From positions 1,364,001 through 1,428,000 of the forward strand of contig NW_025954963.1 of NCBI RefSeq assembly GCF_022376445.1: a DNA stretch of 64,000 nucleotides. Direction: 5' to 3'. The notes beneath the pieces were generated by a model. The model had not been told where the DNA came from, did no database searches, and saw only the letters and a program-made list of their open reading frames with translations. Below, piece by piece: positions 58,195 through 64,000 of this stretch. A program made the translations under genes and the position numbers. Numbering within the stretch: the stretch's first letter is position 1; each line of letters starts with the position of its first letter. The DNA comes from Fomitopsis serialis. Taxonomy: Eukaryota; Basidiomycota; Agaricomycetes; Polyporales; Fomitopsidaceae.

Positions 58195-58460
58195 CTTGCG
58201 AGGCTTCGAGAGACGCAACAGGCGCTCGGGATGCGCAACACGAGCTGCTCCGGAAGCTTGACGGCGATGCGCTCGCTGGTGGGGTCCCAGCGAATCACGT
58301 AGTCGCTTTGGGGGTGTTTTAGAAGGCTAAGGGCACATCGATGAGGGCGCGCCGAACGCGGGTAAGCGGAGAGCGACTTACACATAGAGCTCGATCAATA
58401 ACATTGCCTGCGGTTTGGTAGCCTGCTGCCACCGGGGCTCGCTCTCTCTGACTTGTGTAT
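58195..58460 (-). CDS. HSF-type DNA-binding-domain-like gene, partial
   Basis: Two exons meet across a 55 nt intron (58327-58381) with good borders. The joined frame reads PQAMLLIELYVLLKHPQSDYV followed by IRWDPTSERIAVKLPEQLVLRI. This follows the first half of a heat-shock-factor DNA-binding domain: a helix with an LY pair, then an aromatic-rich strand pair and a PEQL/LP turn. The second half (usually SFVRQLN) is not clear; the frame goes on as PSACCVSRSLAR. The piece could be degenerate or continue in an unrecognised exon. Upstream sequence to about 58800 is GC-rich and may hold the N-terminus. The location inside the transposon suggests a cargo or captured gene. I am not sure of this call. 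Confidence 0.35.
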
Positions 58461-58966
58461 GAGAACGGGGTCATGCTTGGGGGGCCAGATATGCGCGTCG
58501 GGGACTGGGTGCGCAGCGGGTGGTAAATTTCAGGTGGCCCCGCGGCGCTGAAGACCCGGACCAACCGGGAGCAGCGAGCCAGGGAAAGCACGGGGGGAAC
58601 AGCACCTGTCCCCGGGGGGCCAAGGTGAAGCCCATCTCCGCACCTGCGCGCTGGCGGGCGTTGTCCCAGAGGTGGGGAAGGCGGTCGCGGCGGCGCTGAG
58701 AGAGACTGGCCGCCCGGCGCGAGGACGTGGCAGCGGCAACCATTTGCGGTAGGGGGATAAACAAACCGCAACAAATTGCAGTTCGGGCTGCCAATCATTC
58801 TGAAGTGCATCGATGATTCGAGCGATGGCTCGTTGGCAAGCTAAGAGCTTACTGCTATCTAATGAAGCACAAGAGGTGCATATACATCAATAGATAACTT
58901 GAAGCTCGGGTTCGCTGCCGCGCAGTGCGCGCGTCGGGCATGTGGCGCGGCGCGGCGGGGTTCTGC

Positions 58967-59073
58967 GGTCGGATGTGGCGCGTCGCCTAACCGTGACCCG
59001 ATAACCGAGATCACGGATCACGAGATGTCACTTCTGTGACAGGAAGCGAGGCTGCTCACTTTTGGTTTCCATA
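58967..59073 (-). repeat. Right terminal inverted repeat
   Basis: Perfect reverse complement of 47113-47219, followed by the target duplication CTCAG (59074-59078). Confidence 0.97.
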
Positions 59074-59119
59074 CTCAGGCCTAAGTACTCAGTACTCAGT
59101 ACTTGCGCCTTTGTCTGCA

Positions 59120-60634
59120 ATGGACTCTGATCCACTCATTCTGCCTATCTGTACCGCTCAGCCAGATTTCTTGTCCGTGATATCCGACGTCCACGAAGGT
59201 CTGGTACCCGAAGACACGTTCTGGCTCTCTTGTTACAAGTTTGGCGAGCCATCTGTGCACGGCAAAGTGTACGCCACCCTTGATGAAGTCAATCGAGACC
59301 TGGTGCGTTTGGAGGGGCGAAATGGTGTAGAACTTCGTAGCAGAGAGGTGAGCATCTGCTGCCACTAGCCTCCTCGCACGTATGCGCCCTGTTTGTGTGT
59401 CCCGCATGTTCAAGCATCCGACGTGAAGTCGATGACCGATCTTTAGGCACTGTACTCTGCGTCGTGTCCTTCGTTGCAAATGCCACAAACAAGACTCGCT
59501 GTGCCGATGAAGACGTATGCGGAGAATGAGGGTCGGAAAGTAAGTAATTTGGCAACATACATACCTTTGAACCTCACCTCTGACTGTCCCTGAAGGTTAT
59601 CAAGATCACAGCTTTCGACGTCTCCCCAGACGGTTCCCAGTTCGCGACGGGACATATGGATGGATCGATTTACATATCCCAGACGTCGCAGTCTCGACCT
59701 ACCGACTTGTGTAGGCCGCATGTGAGCACCGTCACCTCTCTCCGTTTCTTCCCCTCTTCCCGCGTGCTCCTTACCGCCTCGTCCGACTTCTCCCTCTCTA
59801 TCTTGCCCGCTGCACCGCCAGAGGATCCATCCGCACAAGGGCTTATCACACCAGCACGTCGATTCCGTGGGCACACGCGCGGCATCACTTCAACAGCGAT
59901 CGTATCGAAAGGACGCAACTTGCTCTCCGCCGCCAGGGACGGCACTGTTCGCCTCTGGGATGTCCCTTCGGAGTCTCAGATCCGTATGATGGGCTCAGCC
60001 AACGGCAGCTGTGTGCCAGTGCTCGCAATCAGCGTTGGCGAGGGAACGCTCCAGGCTGGAGACGCTGCGACCGATGAGGCCGGTGTCGACCCGCGTGAGG
60101 TCGACACGGAAGACAAGCTCGTCTTTACCGCGCTGCAGGACGGCACATTTGAAACGCTCGATCTGCGGACGAAGCGCAGCGTATTCCGCTCGCGAGCCCC
60201 GCCGGCGGGCGGGAAGAGCGTACTGCAGGCGATCGCGTACGCGCCGACAGAGAACCTTGTCGCGACGGGTTCGACAAAGGGAGTCGTCTCAGTGTACGAC
60301 ACGCGTGCGCTCGCGACGCCTCTGACTACGTTCAAGCGCAACACAGCGTCCATAGAGGATCTCGCGTTCGTTCCGCTGGATGCCTTGTCGTTCGCTACAG
60401 ACGCCGGAGCTCGAGGTAGCGTCGGGGATGGCTCGGGCCTTGGACTGGCGATCGCGACGGAGGATGGACTTCCGTACGTTGCGGATGTGCGCCCAGAGGG
60501 ACCTGGGGTACGTGCCGAGCTAGTAGGATCAGATTGCGACGGGGTCCGCGCCGTTCGTGTGGTGCAGGCTCAAGAGCGAGAGGTGTGGACGGCTGCGGAT
60601 GATGGCGCTGTTAGGCGTTACCGGGTAAGGTGAG
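59120..60634 (+). CDS. RPN14: Proteasome assembly chaperone RPN14/PAAF1 (WD40)
   Basis: This cytosolic WD40 protein binds the Rpt ATPases and helps build the 19S proteasome particle. The start at 59120 (MDSDPLILP) lies 46 bp after the transposon's last base, or 41 bp after the target duplication. The N-terminal exons give ISDVHEGLVPEDTFWLSCYK. WD40 repeats follow after short introns: TAFDVSPDGSQFATGHMDGS, RPHVSTVTSLRFFPSSRVLL, and RFRGHTRGITSTAIVSKGRN with LLSAARDGTVRLWDV, the last block very close in pattern to animal PAAF1. Weaker repeats follow, and the end (VGSDCDGVRAVRVV, then VWTAADDGAVRRYRV) again matches the PAAF1 C-terminus by pattern. The coding part appears intact. Its promoter, however, has been replaced by the transposon end, so expression may have changed. 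Confidence 0.88.
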
Positions 60635-62600
60635 TGATGGTCTTACTCGATTATGCGTGTCTTATGTTCAGCGACAAGGGATGTATAGGTCACTGCCCAG
60701 TGATAATCAGAAGCGAAGAATGTACTCTAGTCGGTAAACCTTGTGTTTGCAATTCATGTATAGTTCCAGCTGTCTTTGCCGACAACCCGCTACGTAGTCC
60801 GACTTAGTGCGGACACACGCGTGTCGAGACGTGGACGAGCGACCATGTATGTTCGTCGTCGCTTTGTTGTTCTGCTGTATGATCTAGTGGTGAGTACATC
60901 ACAAGAGATTGGTTTAAGGGTTCTCCTCTGGCGTCACTCTGTCGTCTGCTAAGTTATCTTCCTCCGATACCGAAGCAGGACGGACAAGTATGCACGTGAA
61001 GCCTTGAGGGTGAGTTTCGTCCCTCCCAACGATGTGATGCGATGAAAACATCATTCCTATCGTTTGCAGCCTAGTATGCCGAGCTCAACCCGAGCTCCTG
61101 CAGTAGCTACGCAATACAGCACCAGGCACAGTCAAGGATCGCGAACATGATTGATGGAGGATGTTCGGTGAAAGACCGAAGGGCTTGGTTCCTTTCGTGT
61201 CGCACTTTGCCACGTTCATTTTCTGGCAGTATGCAAGAGCGGCCAGAGGCCGATGCAGCTGCTCACTACATTGTCAACACCTCGTACAACGTACAAGATG
61301 CTCGGCTCCCAGTTGGCCGGTCCCGGACGTGGAGACATGTGTGAGGTAGTCAATGCCGTGGCGAGGCACGCTGTTCTGCTCCAAGGGCGGGCTACTAGCG
61401 CGTTTTGCTGTGGCGCGTGAAGTTTGGACCTTCGCCGAAACACCCGCGGAATGCGCTGTGTTCAACTGCCGTGGCGGGGCGCGCGTCCGAACGAACCCAA
61501 ACCCCCGACCTGCTATACAGGGTGAGTTTGGCCAGGCTCATCGAGCGCTAACCTCTTGTGTCGTCATCCCAGTCTAAGGCTGTGTATGGTGCGGATGGTC
61601 GGGTGCAACAATGTTGCGCCCGCGACCAACCCGCGACCTCTGGATGTGCCTCAGCACAGAGCCCCACGGGATCGAACCTAGCTTGAGGGGCGATAGTGTA
61701 TGCTGTGACTGTGATATGCGTGATAACGCTCTCGAGGAATATCGAAGTGCCTCATCTTCTAGGACAGGAACTATAAGCGTCTTGAGATCTCTACTGCCAC
61801 GAGTATGTACTACAGTGAAATCGTTCTGTCTATCGTTCACTCACAGCTGAAATTGAGTGTTGCCCCCATAGACTCAAAGATGCGATAGCGCACACGGAGC
61901 ATACGCAGTCCGAGGGTCCGAGCAGGTCCGAGCGCATTCATTGTCGAAATGCGGCAATGCCAAGAGTGCTGCACAGATGCTGATCGCAGAGATGATCGAG
62001 CGCGTTCGTCTCGAAAGCAGCTTCTTCAGCCTTCCTGGGTGGTGCCACCGCCACCCGGGAGGCGCTGTTCCGGCGCTGTGCTGGTCTCGGGATAGACTCA
62101 GTGAGTCTACATTGTATGGCCGGGCGGCCAGTAGAGCTTAGACGCTGACAATAGGAGTCTTGGGCCGTTTTGCGACCCATTAGTGCCCGCACGACCCAAG
62201 GCTGCCCTTCAAGCTTCAAGTTTCATACCACTGGGCCCGAGGATTTACGGATCGACGATGTCTGTTCGCCCGGACATCTGCTAGCCATCGAGTTACAGTG
62301 AATGAGGGCAATTGTATAGTCGGCGCAAGCATGGGCCCGATCACATCAACCGAACATCCGAGGAGCACCGAGAGCTCTTGAAATGCTGCCACTCGCAGAC
62401 ATCAGTAAAGTAGGGCACGGCGCGGGATGTTCCCGCCATCAGAGAATTGGAATACTGATGAGCTACTGAGCTACTGAGCACCCTGGACTTTCGGGCGTTG
62501 GTAAGTCGATATGCACGGTTGTGAAACTCGGGCGGCATTGCCACAGCGCTTCTCGATAGTTTCACTGAAGAGCTGCGCAAGACCGCTCATCGGCGCAGGT
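60635..62600. other. Long intergenic region without recognised genes
   Basis: About 2 kb. Short frames only; none has a start, intron borders and a protein-like composition together. No tRNA, tandem repeat or transposon was recognised. A short frame at 60844 (MYVRRRFVVLLYDL) followed by a good donor could be part of a small gene but is unsupported. Confidence 0.4.
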
Positions 62601-62601
62601 G

Positions 62602-62609
62602 TATATAAG
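62602..62609 (+). promoter_or_regulatory. TATA box of the histidine-rich protein gene
   Basis: TATATAAG lies about 240 bp upstream of the start codon. A possible 5' UTR intron (donor GGTGAGTATAG near 62691) could account for part of the distance. Confidence 0.5.
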
Positions 62610-62845
62610 GACGGCACTTCCTTCGGGGGAACCTCAGCTCTTTCTACTTCTTTGAGTTCACATTCCTCGAAGCGGGTACTGGTTGGTGAGTATAGGGTAG
62701 CCTCTCCTCTGGAATGGCCCAGACTGATCACTGTTCGCTAGCCTTGCTTCTTTCTTGTCGAACGACACTTACGATCTTTACCAACCGCACGCCGTCCAAC
62801 GTCCACAACCTCAACCCTTTCGATCTACACTTCTAGCTCATTATC

Positions 62846-63517
62846 ATGCGTTTCTCCACCGTCTTCACTATTGCCGCTGTCGTCGCTGCTGCGACCCCCG
62901 CCCTCGCTTACCCGTACGTGTTGGTTTATCTGACCTCGTACCCCTTGCCCTGACAGCTGTTGCCTGATAGAACGGTGCCTGAGGCCACCGGTGAAGTCAC
63001 GGAGCACCCCCATCACGCCGGCAAGCATGCCCACGCAGGTGCCCACGCTCATCAGGGCCACCACGGTCAGCACCACGGCAAGCATGGCCATAAGCACAGC
63101 AAGCACGGAAAGACCGGCAAGCACGGCCGCAAGCACGGTCACCACGGCGGCGTCGCGCACCACGCCGGGTCCAAGCACCCACACACCGAGGCTTCCGAGG
63201 CGGAAGCCCCGGCTCCCGCCGTCGCGGAGCGTGAGCTCGAGTTCGAGGAGCTCTACGGCCGTGCTCGTGAGGGCGACGGCCACCACGGCCACAAGCACGG
63301 GAAGCACGGACACAAACACGGGAAGCACGGACACAAGCATGGGAAGCAAGGGACGCACGGCCACCACCACGGCGGTAAGCACCACGCCGCGGCTGCTGCT
63401 GCTGCCCCTGCCACAGAGCCCGAGGAGCCTGTCGCAGCGCGCGACCTGGACGAACTGTTCGAGCGCTCGCTGGAGGCGATCTTCGCTCGCTCGATGTACT
63501 ATGATGAACTTGACTGA
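62846..63517 (+). CDS. Secreted histidine-rich protein
   Basis: Two exons (62846-62913 and 62971-63517) join to 204 residues. The N-terminus is a clear signal peptide (MRFSTVFTIAAVVAAATP, then ALA-Y), so the protein is likely secreted. The mature part has two His/Lys/Gly-rich blocks, with repeats of HGKHGHKH (the second, about 63282-63390, shows the tidy tandem HGHKHGK). Between and after them lie acidic segments (ERELEFEELYGRAREGD and ARDLDELFERSLEAIFARS). Such His-dense repeats can bind zinc, copper or nickel, and small secreted repeat proteins are common in Agaricomycete secretomes. Metal binding is inferred. No cysteines were noticed, so disulfides are not expected. A TATA box upstream and a high share of GC-ending codons suggest strong expression. 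I know no named family. Confidence 0.8.
63285..63395 (+). repeat. Tandem repeat encoding Gly-His-Lys units
   Basis: Units of about 21-24 bp (CACGGGAAGCACGGACACAA type) are repeated in tandem in the histidine-rich protein gene. Confidence 0.85.
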
Positions 63518-64000
63518 GGAGATAGCAAGTAGTCACCTAGTTACGCAGGATGTGCGTAGGTGCATAGACGACGTGCGCCTACGCGCTTCCTAGAGATGAA
63601 TGTAATGGATGTTGTTTACGGACCATGCGTGGAGTGCGTCCCTAAGTCAAGTGAGCCGTTCGAAGCGATGACTTGGCAGGCTGAGCTTCATGGCGTCGAA
63701 AGAGGTGAAGTTGCGCGACCATATGCAAGGCCAGAACCTTTTATTCTTACATCGTCTCTCCTACGACAAACAATTCCCTAGTGAATAGAAAGTGGCTAAG
63801 GCTCAGGCTCGCAGGTTCTATACATCATGGGTGCAGCGAAGTGATTATCGACTCGAAGCATTAGTGGCATACGCCACTCGTCACCGTATACTTACCGTCA
63901 CCATGAGGCGACCCAAATCGGACTTGACTAGGCGACGGAGGCGGCGCGCGCCGCGAACGGTGTGCTATTGTCGACTCGAGTTCCGTTACCTTTCTAGAGC
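63518..64000. other. Terminal stretch without recognised gene
   Basis: About 480 bp at the window edge. No confident gene was seen; a gene could begin beyond the edge. Confidence 0.4.

Larger units (their letters stand above)
47113..59073. mobile_element. 11.96 kb integrase-type DNA transposon carrying an alpha-kinase
   Basis: Perfect terminal inverted repeats of 107 bp (47113-47219 and 58967-59073), both beginning TATGGAAACC, are flanked by the 5 bp direct repeat CTCAG (47108-47112 and 59074-59078). Similarity continues inside the perfect part for about 30 bp after a small gap. The interior holds an integrase-core transposase, a split alpha-kinase gene and an HSF-like fragment, all on the minus strand. 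The whole of element X is also nested in it (50257-54037). Without X the transposon would be about 8.2 kb. Identical terminal repeats suggest a recent insertion. The class (integrase-like DDE with a short target duplication) resembles Ginger-like elements, but the exact family was not determined. Confidence 0.93.

Noticed and set aside
61655..61690. A possible tRNA T-arm (GGGATCGAACCT context)
   Set aside because: No matching acceptor, D or anticodon arm could be found around it on either strand.
62825..63536. Long minus-strand frames opposite the histidine-rich gene, one rich in Val and Leu
   Set aside because: They mirror the repeat-rich plus-strand gene, which has a signal peptide, a TATA box and a well-formed intron.
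1..64000. CRISPR arrays, operons, ribosome binding sites and other bacterial features
   Set aside because: Spliceosomal introns, single-gene promoters and fungal families show this is eukaryotic nuclear DNA. The short repeats seen are microsatellites or transposon repeats without regular spacers.

Overview
This window is nuclear DNA of a filamentous basidiomycete, most likely an Agaricomycete. The coding regions are cut by many 45-70 nt introns with GTNNGT-type donors. The gene families point the same way: a KDZ transposase with its CxC2 partner region, an Agaricomycete-type integrase-core transposase, an alpha-type protein kinase, a canonical Dicer, F-box proteins and a URC1 uracil-catabolism enzyme. 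All assignments come from reading the sequence; no database search was run.

Layout. Positions 1-1564 are the end of a GC-rich, non-coding mobile element, here called element X. It sits inside the left arm of a KDZ-type DNA transposon that runs from 1565 to about 15.3 kb. That transposon has AT-rich inverted arms, a KDZ transposase on the minus strand (2409-6153) and three further fungal genes on the plus strand (7872-10086, about 10600-11505, 11891-14252). A remnant region and an intron-containing tRNA-Lys follow. From 16.9 to 46.5 kb lies ordinary host DNA: a mitochondrial-type membrane protein, a multi-pass transporter-like protein, a homeodomain-like protein, an F-box protein with a decayed neighbour, phosphopantothenoylcysteine decarboxylase, a helical protein, a Kv-type potassium channel between two identical inverted tRNA-Gly(GCC) genes, Dicer, URC1, a small zinc-ribbon-like protein, the rRNA cytidine acetyltransferase KRE33/NAT10 and a disordered protein.

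From 47113 to 59073 a second large transposon is inserted. It has perfect 107 bp terminal inverted repeats and a 5 bp target duplication (CTCAG). It carries an integrase-core transposase (55264 to about 57160), an alpha-kinase gene and an HSF-like fragment, all on the minus strand. A second, complete-looking copy of element X (50257-54037, target duplication TGCA) splits the alpha-kinase gene. Removing X with one TGCA copy restores the reading frame. The large transposon landed 46 bp upstream of the start codon of the proteasome chaperone gene RPN14/PAAF1, replacing its promoter region. The window ends with a secreted histidine-rich protein.

The most notable observations are the integrase transposon that carries an alpha-kinase, the nesting of X in both large transposons, and two tiny consecutive exons (20 and 14 nt) that encode the pore helix of the potassium channel.
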